From Limnochordales bacterium (GTDB lineage: Bacteria; Bacillota; Limnochordia; Limnochordales; DUMU01), in the NCBI GenBank assembly GCA_014896315.1, contig JADBKP010000001.1:1-64000 (forward strand): a stretch of DNA of 64,000 bases. Direction: 5' to 3'. Numbering within the stretch: position 1 is the first letter of the stretch; each line of letters starts with the position of its first letter. A program made the position numbers and the translations under genes. The notes below the pieces were generated by a model. The model ran no database searches, was not told where the DNA came from, and was given only the letters and a program-made list of their open reading frames with translations. Below, one piece after another: positions 17,620-26,526 of the stretch.

Positions 17620-18072
17620 TCAGTCGCGATTCCCCCTGATGAGCAGGAACAATCCCTTGCGCACTCTCAGATTCTGCTCGATCAGCCGCGCCTGCTCTTC
17701 CAAGCACTCGCACTCGATATACTCCAGGATCTCCCGGAGAAGCCGGTCGCGAACTGCGTGGGTGGTGATGCCAGGCAATACCACTTCACGCACGTACTGG
17801 CAGCTCAGGCTGGCGAGGACCGCATCCTCGAATTTGAAATAAGGGTAGATACGGCAGATTAACGGCCGACGGCCGTCATGAATGCTGCACAGCCCTTGCG
17901 CGTCCAGGCAGCCACAGGTGTCCTTGCCCAGCCGGGGATAGTTCGCGCTCCAGAACTCATAGCTCAACTCTTCGCCCGGGAGCGTCCAAACGTCAGCAAC
18001 CCTGCAACACCGGCTTCTGCATATCTGTGTGCAATAGGATACGTCAGGATAAGGTGCGAGCACCTGTATCAC
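17620..18072 (-). CDS. YkgJ-type cysteine-cluster protein
   Basis: A 150-residue protein with the YkgJ/Fe-S cluster pattern: Cys14, Cys18, Cys22 and Cys23 at the N-terminus, Cys53, Cys55 and Cys62, and the signature RRPLICRIYPYF with Cys73. The family is thought to bind zinc or an iron-sulfur cluster; its biochemical role is not established. Translation probably begins at GTG 18072 (a second GTG follows two codons later). The second half is helical and charged. It is transcribed toward the Gfo/Idh/MocA gene with a gap of about 130 bases. Confidence 0.85.
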   Translation of the reverse strand: MIQVLAPYPDVSYCTQICRSRCCRVADVWTLPGEELSYEFWSANYPRLGKDTCGCLDAQGLCSIHDGRRPLICRIYPYFKFEDAVLASLSCQYVREVVLPGITTHAVRDRLLREILEYIECECLEEQARLIEQNLRVRKGLFLLIRGNRD

Positions 18073-18204
18073 AGGGTCCTAAAAGCAACGGCCCCAGATC
18101 AACTTACCACGAACATAAGGCCGTGTCACCGATCAGGATGTTCGGTGCCCTGCTTAGCCCGGTCTTCCGTCCGTCTGCCCGCCCCGTGGCTCCGGTATTC
18201 GGGC

Positions 18205-19311
18205 CTAGCTCCAGAGATGTCCGAGCGCCTGCCACTCTGTCTCATCGGTGGTCCATTCGGCATACAGTGAATAGCCCATCTTGAGCTGTAAAGGAAGCTC
18301 CCCCCGCTCTCGGCAGCGTGCAAAGGCGGCTACCAGGGCTTGACTGGCGGCGACCACGTTCTCCGCCACCGGCCAGTGGGTGAACCGGGGATCGTCAAAG
18401 CTTGGCACGGCGAAGAGTAGACTGAAATCTCTGCTGTCGTACTTCTCCTCGCGCCGGCGGACTTCTGCTATCGCCACGTTCACCACACTCTCCACCTGGC
18501 TCTCCAGCCACCGCTGGTACAAGCCGGGCAGCGGCAGGGCGGAATCGTACGTCAAGACAGCCAGTTGATCGACCCGACCGGCCACCTCTTGCAAGTAATC
18601 GGGCGTAGCAAGATCGGAGCGTAGCCAACCCCCGTTCCAGCCGGAACGGAGCGGCCGGACGGCCACTGAGAGAATCTGACCGGGCAGCAGTCCGTTCGTC
18701 CGGATCTCATCCAGAAGGGCAAGGAAGAAGGGATCCCCACTCCTTATGGACTTGATGTCCAGCTGGATGCCGTCGACGGAATTGGCAACCATCAGTTCGC
18801 GAACGGTGGCCGTGATGGCGCGGCGAATTTCGGGATCCTCAAGGTCGACCCCCGGCCCGTACTCGGCATTCTTCCCGTTCAGCCAGGCCAGCACTTTACC
18901 CTCATATCCCGCACCGTGCAGAGCGTCAAGAAGTTTGACCAGGCCTTCTCCCCGCGTCTGGGCCAGACGGCCACCGGCATCGAGAGAACCAGCGTTGAGC
19001 AGGAGGTAGCCAAAGCGATGCTGCCGTACTCGTTCTACAAGTTTCAGGAGCTCAGCGTCGGAGAAAGCACCGCTGAACCAGCGGTATCCCAGCCAGATGG
19101 CGTTCTCCTGCTGCTCCAGCTCGGGAGGCACCACAGCTGCCACCGGGTAGTCACGGTAAGAGCCAAGGGCTACCAGCAAGGCGGCTGCCACCGCCAACAC
19201 CATCAGGGTCAGGATCGTTGCCCGCAGCCGAACTGCCGCCGACCGGTGCACCGCCCCGGGTCTGGTAGCGATCGGTCCGGTAGCTCTGCTCGGCGTCCGG
19301 CGCTTTGCCAT
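18205..19311 (-). CDS. Membrane-anchored glycoside-hydrolase-like TIM-barrel protein
   Basis: A 368-residue protein with a basic N-terminus and one hydrophobic anchor at about residues 31-50, so the barrel should face outward. The barrel strands resemble GH18-like putative hydrolases: FGYLLLNAGSL, VLAWLNGK, DGIQLDIKS near residue 180, LSVAVRPL, LAVLTYDSALP and a final LKMGYSLYAEW. In relatives the key strand usually ends in a glutamate (as in LDIEP); here it is Lys187, so hydrolysis may be lost. ATG 19311 follows GGGGAGAGGCGGCG. An upstream in-frame ATG at 19434 also has a strong AGGAGG and would add a 41-residue basic extension. Confidence 0.65.
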   Translation of the reverse strand: MAKRRTPSRATGPIATRPGAVHRSAAVRLRATILTLMVLAVAAALLVALGSYRDYPVAAVVPPELEQQENAIWLGYRWFSGAFSDAELLKLVERVRQHRFGYLLLNAGSLDAGGRLAQTRGEGLVKLLDALHGAGYEGKVLAWLNGKNAEYGPGVDLEDPEIRRAITATVRELMVANSVDGIQLDIKSIRSGDPFFLALLDEIRTNGLLPGQILSVAVRPLRSGWNGGWLRSDLATPDYLQEVAGRVDQLAVLTYDSALPLPGLYQRWLESQVESVVNVAIAEVRRREEKYDSRDFSLLFAVPSFDDPRFTHWPVAENVVAASQALVAAFARCRERGELPLQLKMGYSLYAEWTTDETEWQALGHLWS

Positions 19312-19745
19312 CGCCGCCTCTCCCCGTCCCTCTGCCTCGTGCCGTCCCTGATCCCGCCCGCGCCAGTCCCAGTTAGACCGGCGGTGCAGAGGCCGCCAGC
19401 GGCGACGTCCCGCCCGCATCCTCAAGAGGTCCATAGCTCCTCCTCCGCCACTCTCCATCCTGCGTGCTCTTATTTCTTCTGAACTTCAGGCCGTCCTGCC
19501 CCTTTCTGGAAGTTAGGGAAAGTCTTGTACGGGCTCGGCAAGATTCGTGGTTCAATCGGATGGTACAATTAAATGTAAAGATTGTGCGACAGCCTCCAGG
19601 TGGTCTGCGCGGACGGACAGGCCGGCCGCTTGCTCCCGCTCTGGCCGATCTGACTTATCAGCCACCGGTTTCGCCTTTTCCACGTTGCTGATACAGGGCC
19701 GGGCCCAGAACGCGTGATTCCAGAACAGGAGGTCGTCATCGCACC
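19312..19745. other. Intergenic region between divergent genes
   Basis: Apart from the possible N-terminal extension of the minus-strand gene, this interval shows no gene. On the plus strand an extended -10 element (TGG then TACAAT at 19564-19569) could drive the TGS-kinase gene about 180 bases downstream, without a good -35 box. Confidence 0.35.
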
Positions 19746-21449
19746 ATGACTGAGAGCGATCGCAACACCATCATGATCGAACTCATGCACCGGCAGGCAA
19801 CCGCCCCCGTGCAGGTGGAGCTCCCCGCCGGCCGCACGGTCCTGGAAGTCCTCGACCTATTGCTTGCTCACGATCCGGGTAAGCACCGTTCACCTATCCT
19901 CGCGGCCAAGATCAACAACGTCATCAAGAGCCTCTACTCCCGTCTCTCCCCCGGAGACAGAGTGGAGCTGGTGGATCTGGAAACCGAGGATGGTCTGCGC
20001 ATCTACACCCGCAGCCTGGTCCTGGTCCTGGCCCGGGCGGCCCGGGAGGTGCTGCCCGGCTGCTCCGTCAAAGTGGAACACTCGCTGGGAAACGGCATCT
20101 ACGGCGAGTTCCGTTATGAACGGCCGGTCAAAGGAGACGACGTGGCCCGCATCGAAGCCCGCATGCGGGAGATTGTCGCCGCGGACGAACCCATAGTCCG
20201 CCACCGCTTAAAGAAAGAAGAGGCCGCCGCCATACTGCGTGCCAGCGGCCGTCCGGATACCGCCGATCTGGTGGAAAGATATGTCCCCACCAGCACTGTA
20301 CAGGTCCACACCTGCGGCTCTTTCACCGACTACGCTTACGGAGTGCTTGCTCCCCGTACGGGAGTCTTGCGCCTCTTCAAGCTTCGCTACTACCTGCCCG
20401 GCTTCATTCTGGAACTTCCCCGACCCGAAGACCCGACCACCATCCCTCCCTACGTGGAGCAGGGCAAGCTTGCCAACATCTACTACGAGGCGGAGCGCTG
20501 GGGGCGGATCCTAGGCGTGCGGACCGTCAGCGAGCTCAACGACGCCATCCGGTCCGGGGCTATAGGGGATCTGATCCGGGTGGCCGAGGCCTTCCACGAG
20601 AAGAAGATCGCCCAGATCGCCGACCTTATTGCCGCCAACATCGACCGCATCCGGATCGTCCTGATTGCCGGTCCATCATCCTCCGGCAAGACCACATTCG
20701 CCCACCGCCTCGGAATCCAGCTGCGGGTGAACGGCATCCTGCCCGTCCCCATCTCCATGGACAACTACTTCATTGAACGGGATAAGACACCGCTTGATGA
20801 AGAAGGCCGCCCGGATTTCGACTCACCCGCCGCCGTCGACCAGGAGCTTTTCAATGACCACCTCACCAAGCTGATCCAGGGGGAGGAGGTGGAGCTGCCC
20901 ACGTTCGACTTCTTGACCGGCAAGCGGGTGTACAAGGGTGACCGGGTGAAACTCTCGCCACGGCACCTCGTGGTGGTGGAGGGCATTCACGGGCTGAACG
21001 ATGCTCTGACGGCCTCCGTGCCGGCCGGAAGGAAGTTCAAGATCTACGTCAGTGCTCTGACACAACTAAACCTTGACGACCTCAACCGGATCTCCACCAC
21101 GGACGTACGCATCATCCGGCGCATCGTGCGGGACCATCAGTTTCGTGGCAGATCGGCAGTGGATACCATCAGAGCCTGGCCCGTCGTGCGGCGAGGTGAG
21201 CGGCGCAATATCTTCCCTTTCCAGGAAGCGGCCGACATTATGTTTAACAGCGCGCTCGTCTACGAGCTAGCAGTGCTCAAACGGTGGGCCGAACCCCTGC
21301 TCAAGCAGGTGCCGCCTGACGTTCCCGAAGCCACCGAAGCTCGGCGGCTGCTCCGCTTTCTCAGCTACTTCCTTCCTTACGGGGACGAAGAGATTCCCGC
21401 GACTTCAATCATCCGGGAATTCATCGGCGGCGGGTGCTTCCCGACCTGA
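19746..21449 (+). CDS. TGS-domain nucleoside kinase (uridine kinase-like)
   Basis: A 567-residue multidomain protein common in Bacillota. Residues about 10-85 are a TGS (ubiquitin-like) domain. About 90-290 resembles the second additional domain of threonyl-tRNA synthetase, including VHTCGSFTDYAYG. From about 300 there is a P-loop kinase related to uridine kinase and phosphoribulokinase: Walker A GPSSSGKTT at 309-317, ISMDNYFIERDKTP, and VVVEGIHGLND. It presumably phosphorylates a nucleoside or ribose derivative; the true substrate is unproven. AGGAGG precedes the ATG by about 13 bases, rather far. Its 3' end overlaps the converging YgjP gene by 45 bases. Confidence 0.9.
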   Translation: MTESDRNTIMIELMHRQATAPVQVELPAGRTVLEVLDLLLAHDPGKHRSPILAAKINNVIKSLYSRLSPGDRVELVDLETEDGLRIYTRSLVLVLARAAREVLPGCSVKVEHSLGNGIYGEFRYERPVKGDDVARIEARMREIVAADEPIVRHRLKKEEAAAILRASGRPDTADLVERYVPTSTVQVHTCGSFTDYAYGVLAPRTGVLRLFKLRYYLPGFILELPRPEDPTTIPPYVEQGKLANIYYEAERWGRILGVRTVSELNDAIRSGAIGDLIRVAEAFHEKKIAQIADLIAANIDRIRIVLIAGPSSSGKTTFAHRLGIQLRVNGILPVPISMDNYFIERDKTPLDEEGRPDFDSPAAVDQELFNDHLTKLIQGEEVELPTFDFLTGKRVYKGDRVKLSPRHLVVVEGIHGLNDALTASVPAGRKFKIYVSALTQLNLDDLNRISTTDVRIIRRIVRDHQFRGRSAVDTIRAWPVVRRGERRNIFPFQEAADIMFNSALVYELAVLKRWAEPLLKQVPPDVPEATEARRLLRFLSYFLPYGDEEIPATSIIREFIGGGCFPT

Positions 21450-22271
21450 TCCGTCCGGCCAGTATTGATCCACCCGAAGCTTGTCCGCCCCAGGCTGATG
21501 CGCCCCCGGCTGACTTGGCAGGCGCTCACCTGCTTCCAGTTGCCGGAGTTGCTCCCTGTGAATGCGGTAATCAGGGTCGGCCCGCTCCACCAGCGCCCAG
21601 AAACGAGGTGAATGATTGAACTCAATCAGATGAGCAAGCTCGTGGATGCAGACGTACATGACGAGTTCGTCGGGCACGTCAAGGAGACGGTAGGAGAGGT
21701 TGATGTTCCCGCGGCTGGAGCACGAACCCCAGCGGCGTTTCTGCTCGCGAAAGCGGATCTCGCCGATTCGCAAGTTAAACTCGGGAAACTTCTCCTTCGC
21801 CAGCCGCAGAATCCGCTCGCGCAAGCGAGGGAGGCGGCGAGTGGCTACCAGGCGGCGGACCAGGTGCTCGATCTGTTTCTCCCGCTCGGAAGGGGAAAGC
21901 CCAGCCAGCAGCTCCAGACGGATGGAGTCCCCGACAAATCTCCCAACTGAGCTACGGGTTCGACGGGCAGACGCGGCCGTGTAGATCTCAACGCGGTAAC
22001 CATAGGCATAACGGACTTCAACGGGCCGAGGTGCTTCGGCCCTATCAGCGGCGCCGGCCATGCTGTCGGCCTCAACCGGGCTGCGGACCAGTGCGGTCAA
22101 TACCTGCTCGAGTATACGCACATTCTTCCCGATAAGCCGGGCCACACTCTCCCGGGCCTGGCGCGCGGCGTTGCTCTCACCGGGAAAGCAAGCCGTCAAA
22201 ACGTGAGCGGCGTGCGTAAGATCCCGGATCACACCGGCAAGCTTCTCCCGCTCCTGCGACCGTCCGGGCAC
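21405..22271 (-). CDS. YgjP-family metal-dependent hydrolase
   Basis: A 288-residue zinc-metalloprotease-like protein (YgjP/DUF45 family). The motif HELAHLIEFNH at 210-220 gives the HExxH zinc site plus a third His. RRWGSCSSRGNINLSYRLL at about 179-197 is the second family hallmark. The first 75 residues form an extra helical N-terminus beyond the usual domain, and the last 45 are a Pro/Gly-rich tail. It starts at GTG 22271 after GAAGGGAGAG. The 3' end overlaps the end of the kinase gene on the other strand. The substrate is unknown. Confidence 0.87.
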   Translation of the reverse strand: MPGRSQEREKLAGVIRDLTHAAHVLTACFPGESNAARQARESVARLIGKNVRILEQVLTALVRSPVEADSMAGAADRAEAPRPVEVRYAYGYRVEIYTAASARRTRSSVGRFVGDSIRLELLAGLSPSEREKQIEHLVRRLVATRRLPRLRERILRLAKEKFPEFNLRIGEIRFREQKRRWGSCSSRGNINLSYRLLDVPDELVMYVCIHELAHLIEFNHSPRFWALVERADPDYRIHREQLRQLEAGERLPSQPGAHQPGADKLRVDQYWPDGSGREAPAADEFPDD

Positions 22272-22345
22272 CTGTTGGTCTCTCCCTTCACCTCCAGCAT
22301 TCTACCACGCCGGCAGCCCGCCACCGGTTTGAGATCGTAGCGGGG

Positions 22346-22354
22346 TGGTATGAT
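22346..22354 (+). promoter_or_regulatory. Extended -10 promoter for the SPFH gene
   Basis: TGG followed by TATGAT at 22349-22354 forms an extended -10 element about 45 bases before the SPFH start codon. No good -35 box is present. Confidence 0.4.
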
Positions 22355-22398
22355 GTTCACGGGCAAGAAATGGCAAGATCGACAAGGGAGGCATTATC

Positions 22399-23367
22399 AT
22401 GAGTACCCTGATTGATGGGACGTCGATGTTACCTTTCATGCGGACTCTCTACTGGCTGATCCTCGCCTGGTGGGTGGTCTGGGCCGGTCTCGCACTGGCT
22501 ACCAGGGCCCGGGCCGTACTGGTATTTCTGGTTGTAGCAGGTGGTCTCTGGGCGGCCGTGGGCTGGCCGCTTACCCGAACCTTCTGGTTCATCCCGTTTC
22601 TGTTGGTTCCGGTCGTCTTCCTTCCCAGCATGGTACGGATCATTACCGAGTACCAGCGAGGAGTGCTCTTCCGTTTCGGTCGGCAGGCGGGGGTGCTCGC
22701 ACCCGGGCTCAACGTGGTCTTCCCCTTCGGCATCGATCAGGTACGCAAAATCGACCTGCGTACCTTCACCATCGACGTTCCCCGCCAGGAAGTGATCACC
22801 AGGGATAACGTCCCGATCCAGGTCGATGCGGTCGTCTACTTCAACGTGTTCGATCCGGTAGCCGCAGTGGTCAAAGTAGCCGACTACGTTAGCAGCACCA
22901 CGCTTCTCGGGCAGACCGTGCTCCGCTCCGTACTCGGGCAGCACGACCTGGACGACATGCTGACCAAGCGGGCCGAGCTCAATGCCGTCCTGCAACGGTT
23001 ACTGGACGAGGCGACAGACCCCTGGGGTATCAAGGTGACCGCCGTCGAGATTAAGGCGGTCGAGCTCCCCGAAAGCATGAAGAGGGCTATGGCAAAACAG
23101 GCGGAGGCAGAGAGGGAGCGCCGGGCCAAGGTGATAACCGCCGAAGGCGAGCTGCAAGCTTCAGAGAAACTGGCTTTGGCCGCCAAAGTCATTGCCTCTC
23201 AACCGGCCGCCATTCAGTTGCGCTATCTGCAAACTCTGACGGAGATCGCCGCCGAGCACAATTCGACTATTCTCTTCCCGCTTCCCATGGAGTTCTTCCG
23301 GATCTTCTCTAGTCGGTCCAGCCCGGCAGACGCAGCCGAATCAACCCCTCCTCGTCCCGCAGATTGA
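22399..23367 (+). CDS. SPFH/band-7 (slipin-like) membrane protein
   Basis: A 322-residue flotillin/stomatin-type protein. Two or three hydrophobic stretches cover residues about 14-72. The SPFH domain follows, with RIITEYQRGVLFRFGR, PGLNVVFPFGIDQV and DVPRQEVITRDNVPIQVDAV, and the coiled-coil KQAEAERERRAKVITAEGE near residue 235. These proteins organise membrane microdomains or work with an NfeD partner, but no NfeD gene is adjacent. GGGAGG precedes the ATG by 8 bases. The last 59 bases overlap the converging gene on the other strand. Confidence 0.92.
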   Translation: MSTLIDGTSMLPFMRTLYWLILAWWVVWAGLALATRARAVLVFLVVAGGLWAAVGWPLTRTFWFIPFLLVPVVFLPSMVRIITEYQRGVLFRFGRQAGVLAPGLNVVFPFGIDQVRKIDLRTFTIDVPRQEVITRDNVPIQVDAVVYFNVFDPVAAVVKVADYVSSTTLLGQTVLRSVLGQHDLDDMLTKRAELNAVLQRLLDEATDPWGIKVTAVEIKAVELPESMKRAMAKQAEAERERRAKVITAEGELQASEKLALAAKVIASQPAAIQLRYLQTLTEIAAEHNSTILFPLPMEFFRIFSSRSSPADAAESTPPRPAD

Positions 23368-24904
23368 GCCGGGAGACCATGTCGTGGAAGTGGCGGGCCA
23401 CGGTGGCGGGAGCAACTTGAAAGGCTCGCGCCACCTCGCTCTGTTTCAGGTTTTCTCCTCGCAAAGTCCTGGACACATACACAACCGTGGCCGCCCATGG
23501 CTCTACCCTGCGCAGCCGCGGCCGGGCCATGTACACGTAAGCGGCCCACAGGGCAAGGGCCCCACCGATCTCCTCGCGCTTCCAGCCGGCTCTTCCCAGA
23601 GAGTCTTCCACCCGCTGGGCCACTTCGGCTGCCACACCTTCCAGCAACGGCCGGGGATTGCGCTGAGCCATCAGATCAACGCTGGGGTTGTCACGGCTTG
23701 CACCGATCAACTCCTCCCCCAGAATCCAAAAGTCTAGAAAACCCCGGAAGGCATGGAGTGAGTCGGGAAGTCCTTCGCTGCGCTCCCGCCGCTCTTCCCA
23801 TGCCTCGGCGAGCAGCTGGCGGGCCGCGCGGAAGGGGAGTCTTTCGATTCGCACCACGCTCTCCGGCAAGTAGGGGAAGAGGATCAGCTGTGCCATAACC
23901 GGCGGCGGGAAGAGCCGCGAGATGTAGCCGTCTACCAGTTCGACGGGCTTGTGCGGTCGGCGACGCAAGAGAAAACCAGCCCCCTGTACGAGGCCGCTTT
24001 TAAACTGCCAGAGTATGTGCAGGCTTTCTTCGGTTCCGGCCGTCGTCTCTTTCTGGTTGGCCCTCCGGCTACCTGCCAGTAGCGGAGGCTGGGGCAGGGA
24101 TAGCGCTGGCCCATAAACTCGAAATGCACCGGCAAAGCGGGCAGACGCCAACTCTTCCAGGGCCGCACTGTCCGGTTCGATCCCGCGCCGGGCAAGACGA
24201 ATCAGAGCCCGCCGGGCCTGGGCCCGGATCGGAGCGTTTTCCCCTCCGACAGCCAGGGCCGCCAGCACGTTGGCTGCCGCTGTGCTGCCAGTCTCCACGA
24301 GTCGCGGTATGACATTGAAGAGATCATCGCCCACCGCGTCCTGGAAGATGAGCGCTGCTTCGATGGCCTCCTCCACGTCTGCGGGGTGCCCCACCTCCTC
24401 GACCAAGCTGACTACGCTCTCCTGCGCCAGCGAGTAGAGGACCATCCCTACCTCCTCGGTCAGCAACCCCAGTTCGGCCAGCTGGTCTTCAAACGTCTTT
24501 TGTCCCTGTTCGCCCTCGCCCAGAACTGTTGCTACCTGGGCTGCCTTAACCCTTACAACCATGCTGAGCGTCTCATCGCGGGCGATCCGTAAGAATGCAG
24601 GGAGGACCTTGTCCACCGGCAGCTGCTGCGCCACCCACGCCACTACGCCGAGCTCCTTCACAGAGACCTCATCCCGCAGGTACGCCGTGAGTTCGCCGAT
24701 GAGGTCGTCGCCCAACCGCTCGTAGAGGGCCGCGATCTCTCTTCGGACGGTGCCCGGCTGTTTCTCACCGCGCTCTAGGGACTTGAGAAGCGCACTCAAG
24801 CGTCCGACCCAGTCAGTCTCACGCTGACGCTGGCCGGAGGTTTTTTCTACGTTTGTATGGCCGTGATTCTCCTCGCTTCTACCCTGTCCGCGTCGCGAAT
24901 CCAA
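23309..24904 (-). CDS. HEAT-like protein with TFIIB/cyclin-like C-terminal domain
   Basis: A 531-residue soluble protein. Residues about 50-245 look like consecutive helical hairpins of HEAT type (DKVLPAFLRIARDE, PIRAQARRALIRLARRG). The middle is unassigned. About 440-525 resembles one cyclin-fold repeat of TFIIB-type factors: EEIGGALALWAAYVYMARP, RRVEPWAATVVYVSRTLRGE, then a helix-turn-helix LKQSEVARAFQVAPATVARH. It is therefore a candidate nucleic-acid binding or regulatory protein; this is inference from sequence pattern. TTG 24904 is preferred because AGGAGG lies 7 bases before it. It overlaps the end of the SPFH gene by 59 bases. Confidence 0.6.
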   Translation of the reverse strand: MDSRRGQGRSEENHGHTNVEKTSGQRQRETDWVGRLSALLKSLERGEKQPGTVRREIAALYERLGDDLIGELTAYLRDEVSVKELGVVAWVAQQLPVDKVLPAFLRIARDETLSMVVRVKAAQVATVLGEGEQGQKTFEDQLAELGLLTEEVGMVLYSLAQESVVSLVEEVGHPADVEEAIEAALIFQDAVGDDLFNVIPRLVETGSTAAANVLAALAVGGENAPIRAQARRALIRLARRGIEPDSAALEELASARFAGAFRVYGPALSLPQPPLLAGSRRANQKETTAGTEESLHILWQFKSGLVQGAGFLLRRRPHKPVELVDGYISRLFPPPVMAQLILFPYLPESVVRIERLPFRAARQLLAEAWEERRERSEGLPDSLHAFRGFLDFWILGEELIGASRDNPSVDLMAQRNPRPLLEGVAAEVAQRVEDSLGRAGWKREEIGGALALWAAYVYMARPRLRRVEPWAATVVYVSRTLRGENLKQSEVARAFQVAPATVARHFHDMVSRLNLRDEEGLIRLRLPGWTD

Positions 24905-25171
24905 AGCCGTACCTCCTACCCGCACCTGAACCCGTCATGTCATAACTACGGCGCCCGGCGTTGCGTTCCTGTTCAGTTCAGCCTGAACGACACGGGGCTC
25001 GCCCCCTTTCGACAAACGGGAAATATATGAAAAGCGAACCGGGAGGCAACCTCTGCCTGTTCACCTCACCTGTTCGCCTTGCCTGTTAGCCCTCTCTGCT
25101 TGCTTTGCCTGTCAGCCATGTCTCTGCCTTGGTTGTCGGCCTTCGCGGTCGAAACCACCTGCGCTTACCAA

Positions 25172-26173
25172 CTACCAATGGAACTTGTGCGGGCCAAAAT
25201 CGGCCTGGTAGTAGGGGACGATGGCACGTCCGGGAGGCGCCACCTGGTCGAGGCGGGCCCGGTCCTCATCGGTGATGGTCACCTGGAGCGCTCCCAGGTT
25301 GTCTTCGAGTTGCTCCAGCGTACGAGGACCGATGATGGGGCTGGTCACGCCCGGCTGCTGAACTACCCAGGCTAATGCCAGCTGGCTGGGGGTACAGCCC
25401 TTGGCAGCGGCCAGTTCTTTGATCACGTCCAGGACGGCAAAGGCTTGCTCGCTGAACATATCGTCCCTGGCCGGGCGTTTCTCGTACCGGGAACCCTCGG
25501 GCGGCTGCCGATCTCGTTCGTACTTGCCGGTGAGAAAACCTCCGGCCAGCGGGGACCAGGGGATGATGCCGAGCCCGTATGTCCGCGCCATAGGAATGAG
25601 TTCCCGCTCGATGCTGCGGTCAAGCAGGTTGTAGGGAGGCTGTTCGGTGACAAAGCGGTTGAGCCCAAGCTCCTTGGAGACCCAGAGCGACTCCACTACC
25701 TGCCAGGCGGCAAAAGTGCTGGTGCCGATGTAGCGCACCTTGCCGGCCCGGATCAGATCATCCAGCGCCCGCAGCGTCTCATCAATAGGCACATCCGAGC
25801 TGGGCCGGTGGATCTGGTAGAGGTCGATGTAATCGGTCTGCAGCCGGCGCAGCGACGCCTCGCACTGCTCAATTATGTGGCGGCGGGAGTTGCCCCAGGC
25901 GTTGGGATCATCATCGGCCATACGCCCATGCACCTTCGTGGCAAGTACCACCCGGTCGCGTTTGCCGTTCTGTTTCAGAGCCTTGCCCACCACCTCCTCG
26001 CTCCGCCCCCGGTTATACACATTGGCGGTATCGATGAAGTTGATTCCGGCGTCGAGAGCCCGGTCGATAATCCGGATCGCCTCAGACTCCTCGGTGCGGC
26101 CACCAAAGAGCATGCACCCAAGGCAGAGCGGGCTCACCTTCACACCCGTACGGCCCAGGTTGCGGTACTCCAT
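25172..26173 (-). CDS. Aldo/keto reductase (YajO/YghZ type)
   Basis: A 333-residue NADPH-dependent reductase. It starts [19 protein letters not shown], typical of the family. The tetrad is visible: Asp and Tyr in [16 protein letters not shown], Lys in LATKVHG, His in LYQIHRP. The C-terminal cofactor segment is [22 protein letters not shown] lies 11 bases before the ATG at 26173; the in-frame ATG at 26182 would be only 2 bases from it. The substrate is unknown. Confidence 0.92.
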   Translation of the reverse strand: MEYRNLGRTGVKVSPLCLGCMLFGGRTEESEAIRIIDRALDAGINFIDTANVYNRGRSEEVVGKALKQNGKRDRVVLATKVHGRMADDDPNAWGNSRRHIIEQCEASLRRLQTDYIDLYQIHRPSSDVPIDETLRALDDLIRAGKVRYIGTSTFAAWQVVESLWVSKELGLNRFVTEQPPYNLLDRSIERELIPMARTYGLGIIPWSPLAGGFLTGKYERDRQPPEGSRYEKRPARDDMFSEQAFAVLDVIKELAAAKGCTPSQLALAWVVQQPGVTSPIIGPRTLEQLEDNLGALQVTITDEDRARLDQVAPPGRAIVPYYQADFGPHKFHW

Positions 26174-26526
26174 CCGTAACATCGCCTCCTGTCTCTTGCC
26201 AGATGCGGGTGCGGTAGAGCGCGGCGATCAGCTTTACCGGCCCGAGGGGGCCCCAATCGTCCGACCCCTCCCCCCGCCCTCGCTCTGCGGGGTTACCGTA
26301 CCCATACAGGTATACCTCGTCGTGCCACAGATTCCTTCGCCCCGGACCATTGGAGAAGGAGACCCCACCACCAGCGGTTAATCCTTGCTATACAGAGCTG
26401 TAAAAGAGGTGACCGGCGAGCAGCCTCGTTGAGGATGGTGAGATCGTTCGGCACAGGCACAGCAGGGTGTACATCGAATAGACAGTTCATTTCTGATCGA
26501 CTCTGTTCCGAAGGGGAGGAGACGCG
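26174..26526. other. Intergenic region between divergent genes
   Basis: About 350 bases upstream of both the aldo/keto reductase and the DUF5694 gene. I find no consensus promoter, RNA or repeat that I would defend. A GC-rich half adjoins the reductase and a more AT-rich half adjoins the DUF5694 gene, with the change near 26300-26380. Confidence 0.3.

Noticed and set aside
25030-25120. CCTGTT-rich low-complexity stretch
   Set aside because: Short irregular pyrimidine-rich repeats with no period or pairing that suggests a function.
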